From the NCBI GenBank assembly GCA_020025595.1, contig JAHHRV010000024.1, positions 1 through 28,088 on the forward strand: a DNA stretch of 28,088 bases. The letters run 5' to 3'. This DNA comes from Oscillospiraceae bacterium. Its GTDB lineage: Bacteria > Bacillota > Clostridia > Oscillospirales > Oscillospiraceae. The position numbers were made by a program, and so were the translations under genes. Below, in pieces: positions 14,366 through 21,835 of the stretch. Under the pieces are notes generated by a model that saw only the letters and a program-made list of their open reading frames with translations, was not told the origin of the DNA and searched no databases. The stretch's first letter is position 1. Each line of letters opens with the position of its first letter.

Positions 14366-15022
14366 ATGAAAAAGCACATTGTTTGTTTTGGCGACTCCAA
14401 TACGCATGGATACTGTGCAGATCCGACTGACTGCGCAGACGGCCGCGACCGTTTTAACGAAAACGAGCGCTGGACCTGCCTGCTGCAGCAGAAGCTGGGC
14501 GACGAGTACCATGTTCTGGAAGAGGGACTCAGCGGCCGTACGACGGTTTTTGACGATCCTCTGCACGAATGTATGTCCGGTCTGGATGTGATCTATTCGA
14601 CCCTGATGAGCCACGAGCCTGTGGATCTTCTGGTTGTGATGCTGGGCACCAACGATACCAAGGAGCGTCTGGGCGCAAATGCAGCCTGCATTGCCATCGG
14701 TATGGAACGGCTGATCATGAAGGCCAAGTCCGTGATGGCATGGAAGGACGGCAAGCCCAACATTCTGGTGATTGCACCGCCTCATATCGGTGAAGGCCTG
14801 TATCTGGTTCCCGAGGGCGACGCTATGGGCGCCGGATGCCCCGAAAAATCCAGAGGCCTGGCAGAAAAGTACGAAGAGCTTTGCGCTCGTCAGGGCTGCG
14901 CATTCCTGGATGCTGAGGGCATTGGCGAGTTTAACAATAAGGATTGTATGCATTTGACCAAGAAGGGCCATGCAGCTCTGGCAGAAAAACTGGCTCAGAT
15001 CATCCCGGGACTTGTGGAGTAA
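14366..15022 (+). CDS. SGNH/GDSL-family hydrolase (probable carbohydrate esterase)
   Basis: This 218-residue esterase has the SGNH blocks: GDSN with nucleophile Ser11, glycine in EGLSGRTT, GTND at about 94-97 and the DxxH motif in DCMHLTKKGH near the C-terminus. There is no signal peptide, so it acts in the cytoplasm on imported material. Members of this subgroup remove acetyl groups from sugars or act on small aryl esters. Divergent placement from the AGE gene makes deacetylation of an imported O-acetylated amino sugar (for example O-acetyl sialic acid) an attractive but unproved role. AAAGGGG precedes the ATG. The stop is 1 nt before the next gene. Confidence 0.9.
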   Translation: MKKHIVCFGDSNTHGYCADPTDCADGRDRFNENERWTCLLQQKLGDEYHVLEEGLSGRTTVFDDPLHECMSGLDVIYSTLMSHEPVDLLVVMLGTNDTKERLGANAACIAIGMERLIMKAKSVMAWKDGKPNILVIAPPHIGEGLYLVPEGDAMGAGCPEKSRGLAEKYEELCARQGCAFLDAEGIGEFNNKDCMHLTKKGHAALAEKLAQIIPGLVE

Positions 15023-15023
15023 T

Positions 15024-15659
15024 ATGGCAAAATTTTTTAGTAACGAAAACTGGATCTGGAAACCCTTTGACTACATAGCGGATGTATTCCTGCTCAGCGG
15101 AATCTGGTTCGTGTGCTCCGTTCCCGTGATTACCATCGGGGCGGTCACCACCGGACTGTATGACTGCTGCGCCAGATGCGTCCGGGGAAAAGATCAGCAG
15201 ATGTTTTCCAGATTTTTCCGAACGGCAAAGCGCGAATTTGTTCCGGCGACCCTGAGTCTGCTGCTGTGGTCGGTCATTGTGGGCCTGGGATATGGGCTTG
15301 TGAAGGCCTTCGGCAACAGTGTCGCCGTTACCAATGCAACCATGGCTCTCACCACAGCAATGCTTCTGCTTCTGACAGTGGTGGTGGGCATCGGCTGCTG
15401 GGTTCTGCCGCTGCTTTCCCGGTTCACTTTTTCCTTCGGACAGTTACAGATCACAGCGGTGAAGCTGGCTATTGCGCACCTTCCCCGCACCATGATCCTG
15501 GGAATTGCCACGGTGCTGGCGGGATTCCTGTGTATCCGTCTGTGGGTGCCGTTTATCTTCCTGCCTGCGGTGCTGGCATTGCTTTGGACATGGCTTCTGG
15601 AGCCGGTGTTCCGCACCTATATGCAAGAAGAGACAGACGAGACGGAAGAAATCGAATAA
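15024..15659 (+). CDS. YesL-like DUF624 membrane protein
   Basis: This 211-residue integral membrane protein begins MAKFFSNENWIWKPFDYIADVFLLSGIW and has GAVTTGLYDCCAR. About five membrane segments are visible, near residues 18-40, 73-95, 102-130, 150-175 and 180-195, with an acidic C-terminal tail. This is the DUF624/YesL pattern. Such genes lie beside CUT1 sugar ABC transporters in many Firmicutes; their molecular role is unknown. The start at 15024 is chosen because GGAG of the preceding gene end is positioned for it and only 1 nt separates the genes; translational coupling with the hydrolase is likely. Confidence 0.87.
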   Translation: MAKFFSNENWIWKPFDYIADVFLLSGIWFVCSVPVITIGAVTTGLYDCCARCVRGKDQQMFSRFFRTAKREFVPATLSLLLWSVIVGLGYGLVKAFGNSVAVTNATMALTTAMLLLLTVVVGIGCWVLPLLSRFTFSFGQLQITAVKLAIAHLPRTMILGIATVLAGFLCIRLWVPFIFLPAVLALLWTWLLEPVFRTYMQEETDETEEIE

Positions 15660-15662
15660 CAA

Positions 15663-15703
15663 AAAGACCACTGTATTCCAAGAAGGATTGCAGTGGTCTT
15701 TCA
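15663..15703. terminator. Bidirectional terminator between YesL-like and yebC genes
   Basis: AAAGACCACTG (15663-15673) and CAGTGGTCTTT (15691-15701) form a perfect 11-bp stem between convergent genes. Confidence 0.85.
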
Positions 15704-15716
15704 TTATAAATATAAA

Positions 15717-16454
15717 TCAGTCCTGATCCCAGTTGTGCCAGACATTCTGCACATCGTCGTCATCTTCCATGGCGTCGATGAGCTTTTCCATGAGCTGGCT
15801 CTGCTCTTCGGTTTCCAGCTTCTGATAGTTCTGGGGAACCATCTCGATCTGGGCGGAAGCAAAGTTGTAGCCCTTGCCGGTCATGCCGTCAGCAACGGTG
15901 TTGAAATCGTCAGGATCGGTGTAGATGGTGAAGCAGGAATCCTCGGCCTCGAAATCATCAGCGCCGCAGTCCATAGCATCCATCATAACGGTATCTTCTT
16001 CGTAATCCTCGTCCTCGTTGTCAATGACCAGAACGCCCTTCTTGTCGAAGCTCCATGCCACGCAGCCGCTGGCGCCCAGGTTGCCGCCGAACTTGTCGAA
16101 GTGGTGGCGCATATTGCCTGCGGTACGGTTACGGTTGTCAGTCATGGTCTCAACGATAACAGCAACACCGCCGGGGCCGTAGCCTTCGTAGGTGATGGTA
16201 TCGTAGTTGTCGCCGGTGCCGGAGCCGGCAGCCTTTTCCAGACAACGCTTGATGTTGTCGTTGGGCATATTGGCAGCCTTTGCCTTGGTGATGACGGTAG
16301 CCAGACGGGAGTTGTTGTTGGGATCGGTGATACCGCCGCCTTCCTTTACAGCAACAATGATTTCTTTTGCAATCTTGGTGAAGGCTGCAGCACGCTTTGC
16401 GTCCTGTGCGCCCTTGGTCTTTTGGATGTTATGCCATTTGGAATGTCCAGACAT
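15717..16454 (-). CDS. YebC/PmpR family protein
   Basis: This 245-residue protein starts MSGHSKWHNIQKTKGAQDAKRAAAFTKIAKEI, the unmistakable YebC N-terminus. It contains NMPNDNIKRCLEKAAG, YEGYGPGG and the acidic EDEDYEEDTVMMDAMDCGADDFE segment. Family members are described as transcriptional regulators and, more recently, as factors that relieve ribosome stalling at difficult motifs; it acts in the cytoplasm. Length is standard (about 240-250). It is transcribed alone from its own promoter. Confidence 0.96.
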   Translation of the reverse strand: MSGHSKWHNIQKTKGAQDAKRAAAFTKIAKEIIVAVKEGGGITDPNNNSRLATVITKAKAANMPNDNIKRCLEKAAGSGTGDNYDTITYEGYGPGGVAVIVETMTDNRNRTAGNMRHHFDKFGGNLGASGCVAWSFDKKGVLVIDNEDEDYEEDTVMMDAMDCGADDFEAEDSCFTIYTDPDDFNTVADGMTGKGYNFASAQIEMVPQNYQKLETEEQSQLMEKLIDAMEDDDDVQNVWHNWDQD

Positions 16455-16508
16455 GGTTCAATCTTCCCTTCTATAGTTTCGGGCGTGGCCCGCAAAAAGT
16501 CTCAGTCT

Positions 16509-16538
16509 ATTTTATCATATTCAAGGTGAAGAAATCAA
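16509..16538 (-). promoter_or_regulatory. Probable sigma-A promoter of yebC
   Basis: On the minus strand, TTGATT (16533-16538), an 18-nt spacer and TAAAAT (16509-16514) lie 55 nt before the start codon. Confidence 0.55.
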
Positions 16539-16545
16539 CCATTTA

Positions 16546-17337
16546 TCAAAAGAATTTCATACAATCTGCGTGATTTCGGGAGAATTCTACCTGAATTTCC
16601 GGAAAAGCCTGCTGCAATTTCCGGGCGAGGACTTTTGCTGCCGGATTTTCCGTGTAGAAGTGTCCGGCATCGATGAGATTCATACCCAGATCCCGGGCAT
16701 CCCAGAACTGGTTGTATTTGATGTCAGAGGTGACAAAGGTGTCGCATCCGGCATCGTAGGCATCCATCAGCTCGCTGGCGCAGGCTCCGCCGCCCACGGC
16801 GACCTTGCACACGGGCTTACCGCCGTCGGCATAGCGAAGAACCGGTGTGCCCAGCTGCTGCTTGACCAGAGCCAGGAAAGTCTCCAGATCCTGCTCCTGT
16901 ACGGTGCCCTGACGCAGCAGTCCCCAGGGGCGGCCCTGTTCATCGGTGCCGCTGGGTGCGATGACGCTAATCTGAGAAAGCCCCAGAGTCTGAGCCAGAC
17001 AGTCGTTGACTCCGCCGGGAGCGCAGTCAAAGTTTGTGTGGGCGTTAATGGCGGATATGTTGTGACGGCACAGCATACGGATGCTGCGACCCACGGAAGT
17101 ATCCTCCGTGACAGACTTGGGTGCCACAAAAATCAGGGGGTGGTGGGTGACAATCAGTTCTGCACCCATTTCGATGGCTTCGGCGCACACATCCTCAAAG
17201 GGGTCCAGCGCTACCAGAATTTTATGCACAGCCTGCTGGGAGTCGCCGCAGAGCATACCCACATTGTCCCAGCTTTCTGCCATGTATTTGGGGGCGATGG
17301 AATCAATGTACCGGGCGATATCATGTACGGTTGCCAT
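16546..17337 (-). CDS. Nif3-like dinuclear metal-centre protein (GTP cyclohydrolase I type 2 homolog)
   Basis: This 263-residue protein of the Nif3/YqfO family has metal ligands visible as H65-H66 in THHPLIF, H100 and D104 in AHTNFD, and H226 with E230 in DAGHFYTE. The motif WDNVGMLCGD is at residues 23-32. It lacks the extra middle domain of the longer Bacillus YqfO. Biochemical function remains uncertain despite the database name. The start at 17337 (MATVHDI) overlaps the end of trmK by 17 nt and uses GGAGGGA inside trmK; the pairing trmK-nif3 is conserved in Firmicutes, which supports translational coupling. Confidence 0.94.
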   Translation of the reverse strand: MATVHDIARYIDSIAPKYMAESWDNVGMLCGDSQQAVHKILVALDPFEDVCAEAIEMGAELIVTHHPLIFVAPKSVTEDTSVGRSIRMLCRHNISAINAHTNFDCAPGGVNDCLAQTLGLSQISVIAPSGTDEQGRPWGLLRQGTVQEQDLETFLALVKQQLGTPVLRYADGGKPVCKVAVGGGACASELMDAYDAGCDTFVTSDIKYNQFWDARDLGMNLIDAGHFYTENPAAKVLARKLQQAFPEIQVEFSRNHADCMKFF

Positions 17338-18016
17338 GGATCTGTCCCTCCAATGCTTCAAGATCTGCAAGAATGGCCGCAAATTCCGGGAGCTTTTCAC
17401 TGCCGGAGCGGGAAAGTCCTGCCACGCTGGTGCGCACGCCGCTGACGACTCTGTCGTAAAAATCAGGCAGCAGCTCGCTGCCGCTTTCCAGCAGGGCGGG
17501 GGAGATGTGGCACTGGGCAGGGGTCAGGCAGAAGCCCGGCTCATAGACTACTTCCATCACAGGATAGATGAACTTGCCGTCCTTTGCCAGAGTTTCCCGC
17601 TTGATGCGGTAGCCGTTTTCGTACAGCCAGCTGCGAAGCTCCGGCCGCCGGGACTGGCACTGGAGAATCAGCTGGTATTTGGCATCCTTCAGCCAGGGAG
17701 CGCTGCCCAGAATGGAAATCATGGTGTCAGCGCCCATGCCGGCACAAACCATGGTGTCAAAATCCCGGGGGATGTCCTGCACACCGTTGGAAAGGCAGAA
17801 TGTCATTTTCTTTGCGACGCTGAACTTGCGGGCGTTGCGTCTGGCGCTTTCCAGAGGCTGTTCGGCCACATCGGACTCGATGGTGGACGAGGCGATGCCG
17901 TTGGTCAGCAGGTAAATGCCCAGATAGCCGTGGTCGCAGCCGATATCTGCCACCCGTGCGCCTTTATGAACATAGTTGCAGCAGGCCAGCAGCCGGCTGC
18001 TCATGGGGATTTTCAT
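17321..18016 (-). CDS. trmK: tRNA (adenine-22-N1)-methyltransferase TrmK
   Basis: This 231-residue SAM-dependent methyltransferase modifies A22 of tRNA. It begins MKIPMSSRLLACCNYV, has motif I RVADIGCDHGYLGIYL (about residues 21-36), GMGADTMISIL and LQCQSRRPELRSWLYENGYRIKRETL, all typical of TrmK. The start ATG at 18016 lies 7 nt after AGGAGG (18024-18029). A GTG one codon upstream is in frame but only 4 nt from the ribosome binding site and is less likely. It is co-transcribed with the overlapping Nif3-like gene. Confidence 0.94.
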   Translation of the reverse strand: MKIPMSSRLLACCNYVHKGARVADIGCDHGYLGIYLLTNGIASSTIESDVAEQPLESARRNARKFSVAKKMTFCLSNGVQDIPRDFDTMVCAGMGADTMISILGSAPWLKDAKYQLILQCQSRRPELRSWLYENGYRIKRETLAKDGKFIYPVMEVVYEPGFCLTPAQCHISPALLESGSELLPDFYDRVVSGVRTSVAGLSRSGSEKLPEFAAILADLEALEGQIHGNRT

Positions 18017-18040
18017 CACGAAACCTCCTAAAATAAAGAT

Positions 18041-18066
18041 AAGGCTCCCTGAACACAGGGAGCCTT
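18041..18066 (-). terminator. Hairpin between the DUF1858 gene and trmK
   Basis: AAGGCTCCCTG and CAGGGAGCCTT form a perfect 11-bp stem with a 4-nt loop. The following minus-strand tail is only partly T-rich and runs straight into the trmK ribosome binding site, so read-through is likely. Confidence 0.7.
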
Positions 18067-18079
18067 AGTTGGGATCAGA

Positions 18080-18310
18080 TTACTTCTGCTCTTCTTCGGC
18101 AGCCTCCAGAGCTTCCAGGAACTTGTTCAGCTGAACGATGAAAGAATCGCAGTCGATGCCGTGAACCATGCAAGCTTCCTCAACGGTCTCGCCGCGGGAA
18201 GAGGGGCAGCCCAGGCAGTGCATACCGATTGCCATGAACAGGGGAGCGGACTGGGGGGCGACATCCAGAATGGAGCCGATGATGGTTTCTTTTTCAATTT
18301 TAACAGCCAT
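18080..18310 (-). CDS. DUF1858 domain protein
   Basis: This 76-residue protein starts MAVKIEKETIIGSILDVAPQSAPLFMAIGMHCLGCPSSRGETVEEACMVHGIDCD. The GMHC-x2-C centre, ETVEEAC and HGID are the DUF1858/hybrid-cluster-associated pattern found as a small stand-alone protein in anaerobic Firmicutes. The two cysteines of CLGC suggest redox chemistry or metal binding; no function is established. The start is set by AGGAGG 10 nt upstream; the longer frame to 18388 runs over the promoter. It is transcribed alone from a good sigma-A promoter. Confidence 0.88.
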   Translation of the reverse strand: MAVKIEKETIIGSILDVAPQSAPLFMAIGMHCLGCPSSRGETVEEACMVHGIDCDSFIVQLNKFLEALEAAEEEQK

Positions 18311-18347
18311 AGTGAAATGACCTCCTATAATGATCGAATCTGCGGTT

Positions 18348-18376
18348 ATTATATCCTTATCTTTCGAAAAAAACAA
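18348..18376 (-). promoter_or_regulatory. Sigma-A promoter of the DUF1858 gene
   Basis: On the minus strand, TTGTTT (18371-18376), a 17-nt spacer and a perfect TATAAT (18348-18353) lie 38 nt before the start codon. Confidence 0.75.
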
Positions 18377-18410
18377 GAGCGAATGCAATTTCTTTCAAAA
18401 TTGTTCTAAA

Positions 18411-18440
18411 AAAACCGCTGCAGAAATATCTGCAGCGGTT
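18411..18440 (-). terminator. Terminator of the rpsB-tsf operon
   Basis: AACCGCTGCAGA and TCTGCAGCGGTT form a perfect 12-bp stem with a 4-nt loop, followed on the minus strand by a run of T. Confidence 0.95.
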
Positions 18441-18472
18441 CGGAGATACAATATAATATTGTAAATCAGGAA

Positions 18473-19402
18473 TTACTTGCTGGCGCCAGCGATCTGAGCT
18501 GCGACTTCGTCAGCGAAGTTCTCTTCCTTCTTCTCGATGCCTTCGCCCTTTACAAAGTGGACAGCGTCAACGAACTTGACGGAGCCGCCCAGCTTCTTAG
18601 CAGCGTCAGCGATGTAGCCTTCAACAGAACCCTGGAACAGGTCGGAACGGACGAAGTCCTGCTGCAGCAGGCAGATCTCCTTGTAGAAAGCAGCCATCTT
18701 GCCGGCAGCGATCTTTTCCTTGATCTGAGCGGGCTTGCTTGCCATCTTGGGATCGTTGTCCATCAGAGCGACCTGGACGGACAGCTCGTGGTCAACATCA
18801 GCCTGGGGAACCAGGCTCTTGTCCCAGTACTTAGCGCCCATAGCAGCGATCTGCATAGCAATGTTCTTGCCGATCTCGGTAGCGTCGATGTCGCCTTCGA
18901 CAGCCAGGTTGACCAGAACGCCGTGGGTACCGCCAGCGTGGACATAAGCAACGGAAGTGTTCTCAGCAAAACGAGCAAAACGACGGATCTGCATGTTTTC
19001 GCCGATGGACATAACCTTCTCCTGCATGACTTCGGTAACGGTCAGGTCGGAGTTGGGGTACTTGCAAGCCTTCAGAGCCTCCACATCAGCGGGGTTCTCG
19101 GTAGCAACAACGGTAGCCAGGTTCTTGACCAGGTCCATGAATGCATCGGTCTTAGCAGCAAAGTCGGTCTCGGAGTTTACTTCGATCACGACGCCGACAC
19201 CGTTAACAACGGTAGCGTAAGCAACGCCTTCAGCGGCAATGCGGTCAGCCTTCTTAGCAGCCTTAGCCAGACCCTTTTCACGCAGCCAGTCGATAGCCTT
19301 GTCCATGTCGCCGTCGGTAGCAGCCAGGGCCTTCTTGCAGTCCATCATGCCAACATTGGTCATTTCACGCAGTTTCTTAACATCAAGAGCAGTAAAAGCC
19401 AT
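18473..19402 (-). CDS. tsf: Translation elongation factor Ts
   Basis: This 309-residue EF-Ts is the nucleotide-exchange factor for EF-Tu. Its N-terminal UBA-like segment (FTALDVKKLREMTNVGMMDCKKALAATDGDMDKAIDWLREKG) is followed by EGVAYATV and VVIEVNSETDFAAKTDAF, the EF-Tu-binding core signatures. A second core half follows, with QIAAMGAKYWDKSLVP and the C-terminal LLQQDFVRSD. AGGAGG is 8 nt before the ATG. It follows rpsB after 70 nt containing a hairpin, the classical order. Confidence 0.98.
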   Translation of the reverse strand: MAFTALDVKKLREMTNVGMMDCKKALAATDGDMDKAIDWLREKGLAKAAKKADRIAAEGVAYATVVNGVGVVIEVNSETDFAAKTDAFMDLVKNLATVVATENPADVEALKACKYPNSDLTVTEVMQEKVMSIGENMQIRRFARFAENTSVAYVHAGGTHGVLVNLAVEGDIDATEIGKNIAMQIAAMGAKYWDKSLVPQADVDHELSVQVALMDNDPKMASKPAQIKEKIAAGKMAAFYKEICLLQQDFVRSDLFQGSVEGYIADAAKKLGGSVKFVDAVHFVKGEGIEKKEENFADEVAAQIAGASK

Positions 19403-19435
19403 TTTGGGATCCTCCTAAATTATTAATCATCGGGG

Positions 19436-19461
19436 AAGCGCCCACAAAATTGTGGGCGCTT
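19436..19461 (-). promoter_or_regulatory. Intercistronic hairpin between rpsB and tsf
   Basis: AAGCGCCCACAA and TTGTGGGCGCTT are perfect inverted arms separated by 2 nt (effective loop 4-6 nt). There is no T-run, so a partial attenuator or RNA-stability element is likelier than full termination. Confidence 0.65.
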
Positions 19462-19472
19462 GATTGGTAGAA

Positions 19473-20192
19473 TTACTCCTCGACAGGAGCTTCTTCAGTA
19501 GCAGTATCCTCACCCTGACGGCCTTCGATGGCAGCGTTTGCCATGGTAGCAGCGATCAGACGGATAGCGCGGATAGCATCGTCGTTGCCGGGGATGACGT
19601 AGTCGATCTCATCGGGATCGCAGTTGGTGTCAACGATAGCGACAATGGGAATGTTCAGCTTGGTAGCCTCAGCGATAGCGTTGCGCTCCTTGCGGGGGTC
19701 AACGATGAACAGAGCTGCGGGCAGCTTCTTCATTTCCTTGACACCGCCCAGGTACTTCTCCAGCTTAGCGATCTCAGCCTGATGCTTGATGACTTCCTTC
19801 TTGGGCAGCATTGCGAAGGTGCCGTCCTCTTCCATCTTGCGCAGCTGTGCCAGACGGTCGATACGGGTACGCATGGTGCGGAAGTTGGTCAGCATGCCGC
19901 CCAGCCAACGGGCGTTGACGTAGTAACCGCCGCAACGGGCAGCTTCTTCCTTGATAGCGTCCTGAGCCTGCTTCTTGGTACCAACAAACAGAACGGAACC
20001 GCCGTTAGCGGAAATATCACGAACGAAAGAGTAAGCCTCCTCCAGCTTCTTAACGGTCTTCTGCAGGTCAATGATGTAGATACCGTTACGCTCGGTGTAG
20101 ATGTAGGGGGCCATTTTGGGGTTCCAGCGGCGGGTCTGATGACCAAAGTGCACGCCGGCTTCCAGCAGTTGCTTCATAGATACGACAGCCAT
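19473..20192 (-). CDS. rpsB: 30S ribosomal protein S2
   Basis: This 239-residue protein begins MAVVSMKQLLEAGVHFGHQTRRWNPKMAPYIYTERNGIYIIDLQKT, the S2 signature. It contains GGYYVNARWLGGMLTNFRT, AALFIVDPRKERNAIAEA and IPIVAIVDTNCDPDEIDYVIPGNDDAIRAI. An acidic tail follows (EDTATEEAPVEE). The start at 20192 has AAGGAGA upstream; the frame extension to 20231 lies in the leader. First gene of the rpsB-tsf operon. Confidence 0.98.
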   Translation of the reverse strand: MAVVSMKQLLEAGVHFGHQTRRWNPKMAPYIYTERNGIYIIDLQKTVKKLEEAYSFVRDISANGGSVLFVGTKKQAQDAIKEEAARCGGYYVNARWLGGMLTNFRTMRTRIDRLAQLRKMEEDGTFAMLPKKEVIKHQAEIAKLEKYLGGVKEMKKLPAALFIVDPRKERNAIAEATKLNIPIVAIVDTNCDPDEIDYVIPGNDDAIRAIRLIAATMANAAIEGRQGEDTATEEAPVEE

Positions 20193-20318
20193 TTTAATAT
20201 TCTCCTTTTGTTTTTCCTCCACCCCGATCATCTCGTATGCCCGCCTGAAGCTCAGGCACTTGGGTTAGCGATCCCCGGGTGTGTGGCATTATTGTGTCAT
20301 GGGAAAATATGCCCATGC
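20193..20318 (-). promoter_or_regulatory. Structured 5' leader of rpsB, possible S2 autoregulatory site
   Basis: About 125 nt of untranslated leader can form several stems on the minus strand: ATGGG with CCCAT near its 5' end, a perfect GCCTGA-GCT-TCAGGC hairpin in the middle, and CACCC pairing with GGGTG around it. Feedback control of rpsB by S2 is known in other bacteria; that this leader does so is inferred. Confidence 0.4.
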
Positions 20319-20324
20319 TGGTTC

Positions 20325-20353
20325 ATTATATAAGACCATTGATTATTTTTCAA
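20325..20353 (-). promoter_or_regulatory. Sigma-A promoter of the rpsB-tsf operon
   Basis: On the minus strand, TTGAAA (20348-20353), a 17-nt spacer and a perfect TATAAT (20325-20330), with A/T-rich sequence just upstream as in strong ribosomal promoters. Confidence 0.88.
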
Positions 20354-20399
20354 GTACTATTTCCATATTTTTTTGCTTTTATTCGTAAAAAATGACCTT

Positions 20400-20436
20400 A
20401 AACAAAACAAGGACCCACAAAACGGTGGGTCCTTGT
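20400..20436 (-). terminator. Terminator of the sigG-ylmC unit
   Basis: ACAAGGACCCAC (20407-20418) and GTGGGTCCTTGT (20425-20436) form a perfect 12-bp stem, followed on the minus strand by TTTGTTT. Confidence 0.92.
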
Positions 20437-20463
20437 GCAGTGTGTTGAGAAAGCTGCGCCGAT

Positions 20464-20745
20464 CTAGTGCAGCCAGCACTTTTTCGGACGGGGCTTGCGG
20501 CAGTCGCAGGGCCGGCAGTCCACCAGGATGATGTCGTCACCGATGCGCCGGATGTTGCACCATGGGATCACATAGTCCTCCACGCAGCAGAACAGCCCCC
20601 AGAATTTGTACCTGCCCGGAACCACGATGGCGCAGATCTGCCCGGTGGAGATTTCCACCTCCACATCCGACACAAATCCAAGCCGCGCTCCGTCGCAGAC
20701 GCAGACCACCTCTTTGCAATGCAGATCCGTCACCCGAATTCCCAT
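20464..20745 (-). CDS. YlmC/YmxH family PRC-barrel sporulation protein
   Basis: This 93-residue protein starts MGIRVTDLHCKEVVCVCDGARLGFVSDVEVEISTGQICAIVVPG, a PRC-barrel of the YlmC/YmxH type. It continues with EDYVIPWCNIRRIGDDIILVD and ends in a Cys/Lys-rich tail with CRPCDCRKPRPKKCW. The start at 20745 follows GGAGGT; the longer frame would include the sigG-ylmC spacer. In many clostridia this gene sits directly downstream of sigG, as here. The precise role in sporulation is unknown; the eight or so cysteines are notable for such a small protein. Confidence 0.9.
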   Translation of the reverse strand: MGIRVTDLHCKEVVCVCDGARLGFVSDVEVEISTGQICAIVVPGRYKFWGLFCCVEDYVIPWCNIRRIGDDIILVDCRPCDCRKPRPKKCWLH

Positions 20746-20801
20746 GTCCACACCTCCATGATTTCTGGTTGAGTGTATGGCCGGGGGAGGCGGGATATGC
20801 A

Positions 20802-21587
20802 TCAGCAGGCCTGGGTGTTCACATATTTTTTCAGACCGCTGATGGCGCCTTTTTCAAGCCGGGACACCTGAGCCTGAGAAATGTTCAGCTGCCGGGCCAC
20901 ATCCATCTGAGTCTTTCCGTCGTAAAAGCGCAGGGAAAGGATCTGCTTTTCCCGGTCCGACAGGCGCTGGAAGCCCTCCTGCAGGGTGATGTGCTCCATC
21001 CAGTTGAATTCGGTGTTCCGGGTGTCCCTGACCTGATCCATAATGGTCAGGGGGTCGCCGCCGTCAGAGTAGACGGAGTCAAACAGGCTCACCGGGGTGC
21101 TGACGGCATCCAGAGCGTTGCTGATGTCCGAAACACTGATGCCCAGCTCCTCGGAGATCTCCTCCAGGGTCGGCTCCCTGCCCAGGCGCAGTGTCATGGA
21201 CTCCTTGCATTGCAGGACCTTGTACGCCACATCCCGCAGGGACCGGGAGACCCGGATGGGGCTGTTGTCTCTGAGATAGCGGCGAATCTCACCGGCGATC
21301 ATGGGCACGCCGTATGTGGAAAAGCGCACCTGCTTGTCGGGGTCAAAATTGGAAATGGCTTTCAGCAGGCCCACACAGCCCACCTGAAATAGGTCGTCGG
21401 GGCTTTCTCCCCGCTTGTCAAAGCGCTGAATCACGGACAGTACCAGCCGCAGATTCCCCTCCACCAGAGCCTGACGGGCACCTTCGTCACCGGCCCTGGA
21501 CCGGCGCAGCAGCGCGTCCATTTCCTTGGCGGTGAGGATACGCAGCTGGGATGTGTTTACCCCGCACAGTTCTACTTTGCCTTGCAT
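20802..21587 (-). CDS. sigG: Sporulation sigma factor sigma-G
   Basis: This 261-residue forespore sigma factor begins MQGKVELCGVNTSQL, matching the sigma-G N-terminus. Region 2 (NLRLVLSVIQRFDKRGESPDDLFQVGCVGLLKAISNFD...FSTYGVPMIAGEIRRYLRDNSPIRVSRSLRD), region 3 (LGREPTLEEISEELGI), the SLFDSVYSDGGDPLTIMDQ linker and region 4 (LSDREKQILSLRFYDGKTQMDVARQLNISQAQVSRLEK) are all clear. GGAGG lies 7 nt before the ATG at 21587; frame extensions to 21656 contain that site and are rejected. No convincing sigma-F promoter was found upstream. spoIIGA and sigE, its usual upstream neighbours, are absent. Confidence 0.97.
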   Translation of the reverse strand: MQGKVELCGVNTSQLRILTAKEMDALLRRSRAGDEGARQALVEGNLRLVLSVIQRFDKRGESPDDLFQVGCVGLLKAISNFDPDKQVRFSTYGVPMIAGEIRRYLRDNSPIRVSRSLRDVAYKVLQCKESMTLRLGREPTLEEISEELGISVSDISNALDAVSTPVSLFDSVYSDGGDPLTIMDQVRDTRNTEFNWMEHITLQEGFQRLSDREKQILSLRFYDGKTQMDVARQLNISQAQVSRLEKGAISGLKKYVNTQAC

Positions 21588-21658
21588 GGATCTTCCTCCG
21601 TATCTGTTTTGATTTGTCATAAACTCAGTATTTCCCGGCCTTCCCGTTTGATACATGA

Positions 21659-21685
21659 AAACTTTGTAGATTTTTCACAAAGTTT
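21659..21685. repeat. 9-bp inverted repeat upstream of sigG
   Basis: AAACTTTGT (21659-21667) and ACAAAGTTT (21677-21685) are exact inverted copies with a 9-nt loop, about 70 bases before the sigG start. Role unknown. Confidence 0.55.
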
Positions 21686-21835
21686 CGCCGGCACCCCCCG
21701 GAAATGACGGAGGTAGCGCTCCGGAAAATACCGACAAAATGAAACGATTTGAGCCAATTTATCAGAAAATATTCCGTCGGGATTTGGTGACGTAATTACA
21801 CTTGTTGCACACTTGTCCCAAGAATATGCACGGGC

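Noticed and set aside
20233..20244. A 12-base match (GGCATACGAGAT, minus strand) to the end of a common sequencing adapter in the rpsB leader
   Set aside because: Only 12 bases match and the adjoining adapter bases do not. It lies inside a contiguous leader between a good promoter and rpsB, so contamination or misassembly is not supported.
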